Origin: Cymbidium sinense
Lineage: Eukaryota; Streptophyta; Magnoliopsida; Asparagales; Orchidaceae
Direction: 5' to 3'
DNA: 64,000 bases
NCBI GenBank assembly: GCA_021442155.1
Contig: JAKCPB010000366.1
Span: 558,001 to 622,000 of the forward strand
Under the pieces are notes generated by a model. That model worked only from the letters and a program-made list of their open reading frames with translations, did no database searches and was not told where the DNA came from. Position numbers and translations under genes: made by a program. This document shows, in pieces, positions 1 through 10,500 of this stretch (position 1 is the stretch's first letter; every line of letters begins with the position of its first letter).

Positions 1-2
1 AT

Positions 3-430
3 AGAGCTGGTAGGAACATCCTTTGGGATAACTTAAGAACATTTTCCTCCTCGGTCAACAAACCCTGGTTGGTTGGGGGTGATTTTAACACTATTCTCTC
101 TTCCTTGAAAAGAAAGGGAGGTTGCTCTCCTAACATTGATTCCATGGAAGATTTTTCTAATATGATTCTTGATTGTAATCTGATTAATATTGGCTTTTCG
201 GGCTCTGACTATATGTTGCATAACTCTAGACTCTGGTAGCAGCTTGATAGGACTCTTTTTAATTCTCTTTGGATCAATCAATGGCCCCTTACATATGTTG
301 AACATTTGAGCAAAACTTTGTCTGATCGTGCTCCACTTTTGATTTCTGTCTAAAATCCCTCCAATAGATTATCCTCCCCAACTTCTTTCAGATTCTAAAA
401 CATGTGGATCCAACACATTGATTTCATAAA
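3..430 (+). pseudogene. LINE copy A: APE-type endonuclease, C-terminal part
   Basis: The endonuclease nicks target DNA to prime reverse transcription. Frame 3 reads RAGRNILWDNLRTFSS, then VGGDFNTILSS (about 70-103) and SMEDFSNMILDCNLI (about 143-190), the usual plant L1 endonuclease core. A TAG follows HNSRLW near 236. The late motif that is SDHAPL in active relatives reads SDRAPLL (about 318-338), so the catalytic histidine has become arginine. A stop follows LLISV near 350. The homologous motif in copy C keeps the histidine. The N-terminal half lies outside the window. Confidence 0.85.
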
Positions 431-1990
431 TGTTATATTCATTAAGGATGGCTCCTCTTCATCCGATAATTTGGTTAAGGGCATGATTCCTCGCTTAAGC
501 TTAAAGGCTTAAAAAAACCTAAATTGGTGAAACAAGCATCATTTTAAAATCTTTTGCCAATATCAAAATATAGAACAATTAGTTTGTTCTTTTGAAGAAG
601 CTGTTGTGACTGATTCTACTAAACTTAAGGAGTTGAATGAAGCTGAAGATAACTTGGTTAAATATGAAAATATGGAAACATCGCGACAAAGAAGCTATAA
701 ACATATTGTTGATGGTGATGAAATACCAAGTATTTCCAAGCTCTTTTCAAAAAAAGAAAGCCTTAAACTCTATTAAAAAAATTAAAATGATAACGATGGA
801 TCATTGATAATAATGATAAATATTGTCATACATCATTTTAAGAACTTATTAAACAACAACCCTACCTTAGAAGCTCTCCAACTCTCACCTAACTCCTTTG
901 ATTACTAATGATGATAACCATTTCCTTAATTTGCACGAAAAGCGAGATTCTGGTATTCTCAATAGCATGAACACGATTCTTTGCTCGAAGGCTGACTCAA
1001 TTTTTTATTATTGGCCTATTAAATTGACCTTGTCGATGATGTCGTTGATTTTTTTGATGGCAATCCTTTACCTAGATATTTTTAGCACTTCATTATTCTC
1101 ATTCCCAAAATTAATAATCCACAATCTTGGGGATTTGGACCTATCAGCCTTTACACCTTCTTTCATAAACTCATTGCTAAATTAATTGCTAATAGAATTA
1201 GTCCACTGCTATCTAAAATTATTTCCCCCAACAAAACTGGTTTTGTTAAAGGTAGAGCTATATCTGACAACATTCTTCTCTAGCCCAATAGATTCATGAC
1301 ATTGATGCTTCTACCAGGTGGTAACATCCTTTTCAAATTAGACATCTCTAAAGCTTTTGACAACCTCTCTTGGAATTTCCTCTTCCAAATTCTTCTTTGG
1401 TTTTTTCTAACTATTTTATCCTCATTAAAATTGTATTACCAATGTTTGGTTCTCCATATCATGAATGGTGAGTCCCTAGGTTTTTTTTCTTCTATGCATG
1501 GTTAGAGACAAAGAGATACCTTATCTCCCTCTCTTTTTATTATTGCTATTGAATATCTTTCGAGGAGCCTTAATGATCTTTTCAACAATAATCCTAGCAT
1601 GTTTTTTAGAACTCAAGGTGGTCTTCCTGTCTCTCATCTTAGTTTTGCTGATGACTTCATAATCTTTGCAATGCCTCTATCATCAAATTAAAACTATTTA
1701 GAATCTTTTAAATAAATTTGGTAAGGTCTCTTTCTTAACAAAGGTAAAAGTTATTTCATTCCTTCCTCTAAAATCCCAGTAATAGGATCAACCAAATCTT
1801 GAGAATTACTAATTTTCAGAACAACAACTTCTATTAAATATCTCGTGCTCTTTAAAGATAAAAATCATCTCTTTGATGAGTTAATCCAAAAAATCTCTAA
1901 TAAAATTTCTATTTGGGAATTTCATTTACTCTTATTTGGTGGTAGGCTTACTTTAATTAAGAGCACCCTTAACTCCATGCCTTTATATCT
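431..1990 (+). pseudogene. LINE copy A: reverse transcriptase
   Basis: This domain would make cDNA at the nicked target. After a linker (about 500-760), conserved blocks appear in shifting frames: NKTGFVKGRAISDNILL (about 1229-1283), FKLDISKAFDNLSWNFLF (about 1333-1386) with the first catalytic aspartate, and LSFADDFIIF (about 1638-1667) with the FADD active site. The block that should read RQGDPLSP is damaged near 1505 by a TAG and a G-to-A change. Later residues (1845-1990) are the thumb-like IWEFHLLLFGGRLTLIKSTL segment. At least four frame changes separate the blocks. The catalytic motifs survive but no reading frame spans them. Confidence 0.88.
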
Positions 1991-3100
1991 CACTCAAACT
2001 ATTGTGCCGACCAATTCTACCATTAATAGAATTAATACTAAAGAATGCATTGGACCTCTTGGTATAAAAGCTGTGGCACTCTTGCTAAAGGTGGGCTTGG
2101 CTGTAAGCCAATCAGGGAAGCTATCACTACTTTTTCCTATAAACTTTGGTGGAATTTTAGGAGCAACAATAGTCTTTGGGCTAATTTCATGACCAAATAC
2201 TACTAGGGTAAGCACCCTCTCATTTGCCCCTATAAAGTGGGAGACTCTCCTGTATGGAAAAGACTTTGTTCCATCAAATGGAAAGTGAAATCTTTAATCT
2301 CTTAGGGGATTAACTCTAGAACATCTTTCATTTGGCAAGATAACTGGACTGGAGGTGGGTCCATTGATGAATTACTTTCTACCCACTCTAGTGCTGCTAT
2401 TAAAGTGAACTCTTTCTAGCAGAATAATAAGTGGAACAATAGTAAGCTTACTAACTATATTCCTTTCTCACTTTTAGATAAGCTTACTATTATTCCTATC
2501 GTTCCTAGCAATCATGATTAGATCCTTTTTAAGCTTTCCCAAAATGGTGATTTCAACCTTAAAAATGTTTGGATTCATATTAAAGAAGCTCATGATTTCT
2601 CCAATGTGTTTTTTAAACTTTAGAATAACACTATTCCTATTTCCTATTCTATTCTAACTTGGCATATTTTGAAAAACTTTATCCCTGACTCCTGTGGGGT
2701 AAAGGTTTTACTTACCTTCAAAATGCTACTGTTGCTTTCACATTGAGAATGCAAATCATGTATTTATTAACGGAGCCATTGCTTCCAAACTTTGGATTTG
2801 GTATGATGATCTCTTTAATATTATCAAATTCAATGGCTCCTTAACTCTATACCAACTTCTTGAAGTTTATTTTGAAAACACTATTAAAGGCCACATTAAA
2901 GTCATACTATCACTCTTATTTGGTTCATGGATGGAGAAATGATGCAAAACATCATGGGATTCCTATGAACCACATGAGGATAATTGTTAGAATCAAAAAT
3001 AAAATCCATGACTTATTTAATGCCAATTTAATTAACTATAATCAATTCAAAGGCTATAAATTTGTGGCCAATAAACTGGGTTTTAACTTACCGGATCCAC
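1991..3100 (+). pseudogene. LINE copy A: post-RT and zinc-binding region
   Basis: This is the region between RT and RNase H, which in plant L1 ORF2 holds the RVT zinc-binding domain. It reads KECIGPLGIKA (about 2040-2073), with many stops after it. The zinc-binding core is recognisable as CYCCFHIENANHVFING (about 2725-2775) followed by SKLW. An open stretch at 2860-3186 (108 codons) leads toward the RNase H. The family pattern is Cys-x2-Cys then His; here the spacing is partly eroded. Assigned by position and by alignment with the same stretch in copy B (33.6 kb). Confidence 0.7.
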
Positions 3101-3109
3101 CCAACTGTA

Positions 3110-3756
3110 AAGATGACAAGATTGTTTATTGGGTAAATCCTCATGCTAATACTATTAAAATTAACACTGATGGCTCTATCTCTTAAAATGCTTCTGGTTG
3201 TGGTGGCATTTTCAGAAACCTTAATGGTAAAGTCCTATGTGCTTTTGCTTACCCCCTTAATACTTGCTAGGTTCCTTTTGCTGAGCTAATGGCAGTTTAT
3301 AAAGCTATTAAGATTTGTCTTCAAAAAGGTTGGCTCAATATTTGGATTGAAGTGGATGCCCTGTTACTAATTGATCTTTTGACTTCCACCAAAATGGGCA
3401 ATACAGAATTGTACTATCTTCTCAAGCAGACTAGAGCTCTCCTTTCTCAACTCTATTTTAAAATCACTCATGTATGGTGTGAAGGTAATGCATGTGCTAA
3501 TTACCTTGCTATTCTGCGTGCTATATTAGATGGCATAAAATTCTTTGATCAACTTACACTTCTTAAACATTTGCATGGTTTGGTTAATTTGGAAAATACT
3601 GAATTCCCATACCTCAAATTAATCCATCCTATTGGTTTGGCCTTACATTACGTTTATGATCAACTTTTGGTGTTATTGTTTCTGGTTTTGCATCTTGATA
3701 ACCCTTTTTTGGTTAATTCGATCTCTATGGCATCTATTATTGGATTAATTACCTAA
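3110..3756 (+). pseudogene. LINE copy A: C-terminal RNase H
   Basis: The RNase H removes RNA from the cDNA hybrid; its presence at the ORF2 C terminus is common in plant L1 elements. Visible motifs in order: IKINTDGS (first Asp, about 3157-3180), then a TAA, GCGGIFRNLNGKVLCAF, then a TAG, ELMAVYKAIK (Glu, about 3278-3307), EVDALLLIDLL (Asp, about 3349-3381) and CEGNACANYLA (about 3479-3511). In the last motif the usual Asp before the leucine-alanine pair is Asn. Two in-frame stops plus this substitution make it non-functional. The frame stays open to 3756, past the usual domain end. Confidence 0.85.
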
Positions 3757-6505
3757 CCTTTTGGGTTCTTATAATGTTTCCACTATTAATGGTAAGGTGT
3801 TTCCTGTTGAGATGTATTACCTTATGCTTTACTCTACTCGGGGACATACTTCTTGCCATCAATATTTTGTTAAGGGTCCTCTGTATCTATTTTCCATTAT
3901 ATGATTAAGGTTGTGTTTCTCTTTTCCTTTAAAATCTATTCGGGGTCATAACTTTGCGATCAATGTTTGCTATATTTTGTATAGCTTCATGATAGCCCTA
4001 ATTTATCTATTTTTCTCCCTTTATTATGGAAGTGGCCCCTCTTATGCTCCCTAGCCTCACCTCCATAACACATGGAGAGAAATTGTGATACCTGCTAACT
4101 TCTTCTTTGCGATTGATTACTTGATTTCCTTCCGATATTTTAGATGCTTGGGTAAGCTGGCTCTTTTCTGTCTTGAAGGATTTCAAAGATGGCTTTCCTT
4201 TGAACCACTTTATTTATCTTTGTACCACTATTTTCTTGATTATCTTTTGGTGGGTGCAATAAATGTTTTGTTGTTTTAATTGTTGGTTTGAATTTTGGGT
4301 CTTATGTCACAGCTACTTTTGGGGCTATTTTTTGAATGCTTTTGCTAACCTCACCTTACCAACTTGTGGAAAGCCACTTGTTATTATTATTGTCTCTTTG
4401 CGATTGGACTTACTTAATGATTTTTGTCCTTGCTAAGGATGTTAGTTTAGTTGCAAGTCTTTTCCTTTTAGAAGGATTTCAATGATGGCTCCCTTGAACC
4501 CCTTTTGTGTCTATGTTTACTATTTTTTATTGTCTTATCTTATGGTGGGTGAAATAATTGTATTCTTTGTTTAATTGTTGGTTGTTGGATTTTGGATCTA
4601 GTGGTCCGAGGTTGTTGGCTATTTGTTGGCTTTGTTTTGATTGCTTTTGCTATTTGCATCAGACTGATCATCACATGTTTGTGGTCTATCTAAACTACTA
4701 CTATTTTTCCATCTTGATTATAGACTTGTCATCCGTGATTATGCTATTACCTACTTGGAAATTAACTTATGCACTTTCTATTCTGAATGGGTGGTTCTAT
4801 GGCCATCTTGCTGTTATTTGCTGTCTTGGTTGTTGGTTGAACTGGATTATCAGGTTTTATGCCAAGCAAGTTACTGGGATGTCTCTCATGTCCTGCTACT
4901 TTTGGGGCTATTTTTCTTGCTTTTGCTAACCTGCTCCCAACTAAGAGAAATCAATACCCTTATTATTATTATTATCTCTTTGTAGATTGGACTTACTTAA
5001 TGATTTCTTTCTGCTTTTAAAGATGTTGGTTTAGCTACAACTTCTTTATTTTGAAGGATTTCAATGATGGCTCGCTTTTGAACCCCTTTGTATCTATGTT
5101 GCACCTCTTTTTTTTCGGCTTATCTTATGGTGGGTGTAATAATTGTATGCTATTTTAATTATTGGCTATTGGATTTTGGGTCTTATGTCAGGCCTTTGAG
5201 GTTGTTAGGCTTGTTGTGATTGTTTTTCTAATTGTTTTTTGCTCTTTAACCAACTGATCACCTTGTTTATGCTCTATTTTATGCTATTTTTTTATCTTGT
5301 TTTGATTAGACAGGCGTGATTATCTATTACCTACTTGGATATTATCTTATAGTATTAATGAATGGTTTTTTTCCCTAATTGTCTATCTTGGTTGTTGTTT
5401 GAACTATTATCTTTTATGCCCAGCAAAACCTACTAGGTTGTCTCTGATTGTCCTTATTTGGAATTGTTTATGGTAAGCTAATTACTTATGGCTTCGTCCA
5501 TCTAATCTCTGCATTCCCATCTTACTAATTAATAGCATTTCTTGTTTGGGTTTGGGTTATGCTATCTTCCTTTACACTTGCTTTAATTTACAATGGTTAT
5601 TAACAATTGTTAACATCTCATTGCTTATTTTGATTGGGTACCTAAGCTATATATTCACATATCTGTAAGTTTCATATAATATGTTTAGGATAGAGTTAAT
5701 TACATGTATTTGATTTGCCTGGATTTTAGAGTTTTAGGTTGTATAACTTCTTTCTCCCTCCTCGTTGTTTTCCTATGGTGGGTTTTCACGGCCTAATTAA
5801 ACTTGCTCTAGTAAAAATAAGGTGGATCCGGCAAAGATGGTTCATTTTCATATATGTAGATTCTCATGCCATGGTGCTATATTGATATTTATTCTCTGGG
5901 ATCCCCTTTCCCATTCGCTCTTGATGTATCCTTTTCATTATGTTTATGGCTTTATTTAGGTTTCGTACTAAGGCTCAAAGACTTTCAACAAATGGTTGCT
6001 ATCTTCCACAGTTTGTTGGCTATGATGGTTGTGATGATTTCACTTCTATTTGGTTTGGTAGTTGCTCTTGTGATGTAATGTAAATGAGTTTGGATGCTCA
6101 TATTTATCTGCCAATTTGTGTGGTGCATGAGCCTTCTCTCTCACACTTCTTTATAATCTTTCTCGCTTATGATGTTTTCAATTTTCATTTTGTCAGATTA
6201 CTTTAAACTCTAATTTCTATGTTTCTACAATTTTGGGTGCATTTCTCTTGTTCTCTTGGGTTTGCTCCTGAAGTCATTCACTCATCCAAGAGCTTTGGCC
6301 CATCTATTCATTGGATTATCTATGTTAATCAATTTATATCTTTTTCTTTCCTTTACTCTTTTACTTCGCTTTTGGTTGTACTTAGATATGATGTTTACTC
6401 TTTAGGTTGATTGTAGCTCTTTGGCGAAGATGAGTTTATCCCCATAAGGACCTTGTAACCCTCTGTGGCAATAAAATTCCCCCTGGGGTTTCCAAAAAAA
6501 AAAAA
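3757..6505 (+). other. LINE copy A: 2.7 kb T/G-rich 3' UTR and poly(A)
   Basis: No coding similarity is visible. The plus strand is strikingly rich in T and G and poor in A, which creates spurious hydrophobic open frames (for example 4085-4279 and 4558-4929). The end reads CCCCTGGGGTTTCC followed by about 13 A residues. A short TTTCC(A)n ending is also found in copy B although the rest of the two UTRs is unlike. The length is long for a plant L1 3' UTR. Part of it is internally repeated (separate entry). Confidence 0.75.
4178..5640 (+). repeat. Tandem repeat inside LINE copy A 3' UTR
   Basis: The sentence GGATTTCAATGATGGCT (or a one- or two-base variant) followed by a TTGAACC-type block begins at about 4178, 4474 and 5056, with spacings of 296 and 582 bp. 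A second landmark, ATTACCTACTTGG, occurs near 4745 and 5326, spacing 581 bp. The simplest reading is two units of about 582 bp preceded by a half-length unit. The copies are diverged. No coding function is seen. Confidence 0.7.
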
Positions 6506-6560
6506 CTAATCATAAACCCTAAACCCAACCCTAAACCCTAAACTAACAACCTAAACCCTA
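6506..6560 (+). repeat. Telomere-like repeat between LINE A and GRP fragment 1
   Basis: About 55 bp of CCCTAAA and one-base variants. It forms the direct 3' target junction of LINE copy A and the 5' junction of the first GRP fragment. Confidence 0.9.
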
Positions 6561-6964
6561 AGAATGGGTAAACCTCAAGATATCCCAAAAGCTTAGTCTA
6601 GATCTAGCATGGAGCAAGGTAGAGGTAGCTTATCATAGTGGTGGTGGGGATAAGCTCGTGGATATGGAGGTGGTGGTTGGAGTAGTAGTGGTTATGGAGG
6701 CTAAGCGGGTAGTTACAACTGGTGGTGAGGAGAGATATATGATCCGATCTGCTTCTCGACGGGTGGTTCTAATGGGAACAAGACAAATGAAGAACCCGAT
6801 CTACTACTTATGGCCTGTCTTTATAGTATAGATGGTTCTACTTATCTTGGGTTTTCAATTTTGTCTATGGGTGCTAATTTTTTATCTTTGTTATCGCTTA
6901 TGTCTTAGAAAACTTTGGGTGCTACTTGGTCGATGAAATTGAAAACAAAATATGTTGAAACAAA
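6561..6964 (+). pseudogene. GRP mRNA 3' fragment 1
   Basis: A decayed 3' piece of a plant glycine-rich RNA-binding protein (RRM plus Gly-rich tail) transcript. It starts AGAATGGGTA immediately after CCCTA, the same breakpoint as fragments 2, 4, 7 and 9. Only GGYGGGGW-like tracts (about 6655-6700) survive of the coding part; several frameshifts and stops are present. The 3' UTR is clearer: the TTATCTTGGGTTTT-type block and GTCTTAGAAAACTT match the other copies. There is no long A run; the end passes into CCCTTTAACCC. Confidence 0.82.
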
Positions 6965-8116
6965 ACCCTTTAACCCTAAACCCAAAATTAAAACTTAAAC
7001 CCTAAACCTAAAACATAAACATAAACCCTAAACTTAAAACCCTAAACTCTAAAGCACTAAACCCTAAATAAACCTAAAACTAAACCTCCTATATAAACTA
7101 AACCCAATAAACTAAAAACCCTAAACTAAACCCTAAACCTAAATAAAAAAATAAACCAAAAAAAACCCCAACACTAAACCCTAAAAAACCCAAACTAAAT
7201 AATAGTTAAAAATAAAATAAATAAAAAACCAAATCCTAAATAAAATAAAATAAAATAAAATTAATAAAAACCTAAACCTAAATAAAAAAAATAAAATAAA
7301 CTAAAATGAAATAATTAAAACCTAAACTAAACTAAAATAAACCTAAAATAAATAAAATAAATAAACCTAAAATAAAATAAATAAAACTAAATAAAACCAA
7401 ACCTAAAATAAACCTAAAATAAAACCTAAATAAATAAAATAAAACCTAAACCCTAAATTAAAAAAACTCAAATAAAATAAATTAACAAAATAAAACAAAC
7501 TTAAACTTAAACTAAAATAAACTAAACCTAAAACTAAACTAAATAAAATAAAATAAAATAAAAATAAACCTAAACAAAAACTAAAAAATAAAACCTAAAA
7601 AATAAATTCAAAATAAAACACAACCTAAAAATAAAATAAAAAATGTAAATCTAAACCTAAAATAAAAGTAAAACCTAAACACAAAAATAAAATAAAATTA
7701 AATAAACCTAAACCTAAAATAAACAAAAAAAACCTAAACTAAAATAAAATAAAAACCTAAAATAAATATAATAAGCTATATAAAAATAAAAAATAAACCT
7801 AAATAAAGATAAAAAATAAAATAAACTAAAATAAATAAATAAAAAAAACTAAAAAAACTAAATAAAACTAAACCTACTAGTTTACTTAATTTAAAAAAAA
7901 AAACCCTAAGCCCTAAATCCTAAACCCTTAACACTAAATCCTAAACCCTAAACCCAACCCTAAACCCTATAAACCCAAAATCCTAAACTTACCTAAATCC
8001 TAACACCACAACCCTAAACCCAAACCAAGCCCTGCCTAAACCCTAAACCCTATACCATAAACTCATAAAACCTACAATCATAAACCCCAAACCCTAAACC
8101 CTAAATCTTAAATCCT
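6965..8116 (+). repeat. Telomere-derived satellite block
   Basis: The block begins with recognisable CCCTAAA repeats (to about 7200), decays into a mixture of CCTAAA, TAAA and AATAAAATAAA (7200-7870), then shows the boundary motif CTAGTTTACTTAATTT at 7877-7892 followed by eleven A and a second CCCTAAA-rich stretch (7904-8116). It contains no gene; the few open frames are products of the repeat. It links GRP fragments 1 and 2, which start 1.56 kb apart. Confidence 0.88.
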
Positions 8117-8590
8117 AAGAATGGGCAGAACCTTGATGGCAGGAACATCACTATCAAATTGGCTTAGTCTAGATCTACAGGTGGAGGCAAAGACAGAGGC
8201 GGCAGTTATCATAGTGGTGGTGGTGGATCTGGAGGTGATGGTGGATATGGAGGTGGTGGTTGGATCACTGGTGGTTATGAAGGCGAGAAGTGAAACACAA
8301 CTATGGTGATGGCGGAGGAGAGATGGGGATATGATGGTGAATCCCACTCTGAGAGGGTGGTTCGATGGAGCTGGAAAAAAAAGAATGACTAATCCGATAT
8401 GTTGCTTTTGGAGCTTTGTCTTCATAGTAGAGATGGTTCAACTTATCTTGGGTTTTTGATTTACTCTATGGGTGCTAGTTTTTTATCTATGTCATCGCTT
8501 GTGTCTTAGAAAATTTGGGGTGCTACTTGGTTGACGAAATTAAAAAGAAGAATTGTTGAATCTGAATTTATTTTCTCTTAAATAAAAAAA
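8117..8590 (+). pseudogene. GRP mRNA 3' fragment 2
   Basis: From 8120 the frame reads NGQNLDGRNITIKLA, a TAG where relatives have Gln, then SRSTGGGKDRGGSYHS and a Gly-rich run GGYGGGGW ending at a TGA near 8291. This is the end of an RRM (NGQxLDGRxITVNxAQSR is typical of plant GRP7/GRP8-like proteins) plus the Gly-rich tail. The 3' UTR continues to an A-rich end at 8580-8590. It begins directly after CCTAAG of the telomere-like array. The RNP1 half of the RRM is absent. Non-functional. Confidence 0.88.
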
Positions 8591-8913
8591 GCCTTAAACC
8601 TTAAACTAAAACTTAAACCCTAAACCTAAAACCTAAACCATAAATCCTAAACCCTAAACCCTAAACCCTAAACCCTAAAAACCTTAAACCCTAAACATAA
8701 AGCCCTAAACCCTAAATCATAAACCCTATACCCTAAATTGTAAACCCTAAATCCTAAACCATAAACCCTAAACCCTAAAATCGTTAATCTAAATCATAAA
8801 CCCTAAACTAAAAACCTAACCAACCAAACCTAAACCCTAATCCCCAAACCCAAATGCTAAACCCCAAATAAACTAACTAAACTAATCTTAAACCCAACCC
8901 TAAGCTATAAACC
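8591..8913 (+). repeat. Telomere-like cluster before gypsy copy 1
   Basis: CCCTAAA and variants, with four to five consecutive perfect heptamers near 8650-8690. It ends in TAAACCTTGAAT, where non-telomeric sequence of gypsy copy 1 starts. The equivalent cluster before copy 2 (46067-46362) is nearly the same length. Confidence 0.9.
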
Positions 8914-10500
8914 TTGAATGATGTCATTAGATGTAAAGAATGACATAATCCTAACATAGTTATGGTAGCTAAAAAAAATTTCTTCAAGAGACATTCCCTT
9001 GACTATTAGAGATTTGAATACCCTAAACCCTATCCCTAAATCATATTATAATACCATATAATATAGTATAATGTAGCATCATATATTTGAGCATGTAGTG
9101 ATATGTTTTTGGATGTTATATGATATTTTGAAATGTTTTAGTATATTATGGTATTATGCCCTATAGTTTATATTAATATAAATCATAAAAATATTGATTT
9201 AATAAATAAGATGATGAAATTTGTTAAATTTAAAGTTGGAATTATGTTGTATTACCAAAGGTGTGCTACGCCACTTGTAGTCTCAAAAGTAAGATTTTAT
9301 GTTCAAAATAAATATTATATGTTGTAGCATGGTATAACATCATATATCATAATATATTATTTTGCACATTTTAAACTCTTTTAGTATTTTACAATCATGC
9401 AGTTGATCCTACACTTGCATTATTTAAAAAAATGTTGATTTAGACTTTAAAATGGTGGAATTTAGCCAAATTCATAATACGCAGAGCATGGCATCATAAT
9501 ATATTGTTTCAATTTAAAATATGTAAGTGATACGACTAAAATATATAGCTTTTTATTGTTTAGACTAGTATTATGATTTTTTATCTTAAGCAATCACTTG
9601 TCATGTGATATGCAATATAATATAATAAAATATGTTATTGTGCATTACAATATAGGATGCCATAACATAGTGTAGTATCATGCATTATAGCAAACTATTG
9701 TGTATTACTACTTATTGTTTAGCATATTTTAGTTTATTATAGTATGATGTAGTAGAGTTCGTAATGGTATAATTCATAAAAATATTGATTTATAAGCTAA
9801 GATGATGGGACTTAGCCAAATTTAAGGTAAGCCTTAGGGAGCATCATTGGGGGTGTGCTATGGTGTGTCATTTAATCAAACTAATGGAATTTTGCATCCA
9901 GAATAAATGTTCATTTTTCAACCAAATTTATAAATTGTTTGCTTAAAGTGATTCATTTTAAGGTGTAATGTAAGATAATATATTATATGAAAGCATATTA
10001 AAATGTAATGTACATAACAATATAACTTCACATATATATGAATGTGGTGGTGTGTTTCTAAATGTTATTGTACATTTTAGTATGTTTTACTTTTATTATA
10101 ATACATTGGGTCAAAACTCACAAAAATGTTAATTTCAAGATTGAGATGGAAGAATTTGGCCAAATTCACAGCACACACCAAAAAGCAACACCAAAATTAT
10201 GCTATTTTGTACTATTTCTAATAGAAAAATAATAATTTTGAATCCAAAATGAACATTATTAATATTTGGAGAAAATATGTTATTTATTCCTTTTAAGTGA
10301 TTCTAATGAGGTGTAATGTTATAAAATATATTATATTATAGCAAATTGCAACATAAAATCATATATTATAATATAATATAATATGTTAATTCACATTATA
10401 ATATTTTTAGCATGACATTGTATAGTTAGTTTTAGCTTGCACCACCACAAATCATAAAATGTTGATTACAATGTTAAGATGATGTAATTTGAAAGAATAC
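8914..10500 (-). other. AT-rich 3' terminal block of gypsy copy 1
   Basis: Very AT-rich DNA with many TATAATAT- and ATTATAATA-type dyads and a loosely repeated phrase of the type TAAGATGATGGAATTTGGCCAAATT (near 9205, 9455, 9805, 10145 and 10475). No coding potential. It is present at 46363-47990 in copy 2 with good similarity, so it belongs to the duplicated unit. It could be a long LTR remnant or a separate insertion; no matching sequence at the other end of the element was seen. Confidence 0.6.

Larger units (their letters stand above)
1..6505 (+). mobile_element. L1-clade LINE copy A, 5' part outside window, decayed
   Basis: A non-LTR retrotransposon read on the plus strand in the order endonuclease, reverse transcriptase, zinc-binding region, RNase H, long 3' untranslated region and poly(A). 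The window opens inside the endonuclease. Stops and frameshifts interrupt every domain, so it cannot move by itself. Its 3' end is an A run at about 6493-6505 that passes straight into telomere-like CCCTAAA repeats. Its coding part is similar to copies B (28.8 kb) and C (59.4 kb), but its 3' untranslated region differs from that of copy B, so A and B are separate insertions of related subfamilies. Confidence 0.9.

Noticed and set aside
4558..4985. Overlapping hydrophobic frames in LINE copy A 3' UTR
   Set aside because: Same compositional effect, and they lie within a tandem repeat.
7000..7900. CRISPR-like or minisatellite array
   Set aside because: There are no fixed-length repeats with unique spacers; the 5-7 bp words are telomere-derived and graded.
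6506..8116. Functional chromosome-end telomere
   Set aside because: The heptamers are highly degenerate, interrupted by retroelement pieces and followed by tens of kilobases on both sides; an active end would be nearly perfect.
8121..8309. Plus-strand frame beginning MGRTLMAGTS as a possible new gene
   Set aside because: It is the wrong frame of a GRP fragment; the neighbouring frame gives NGQNLDGRNIT, the real RRM end.
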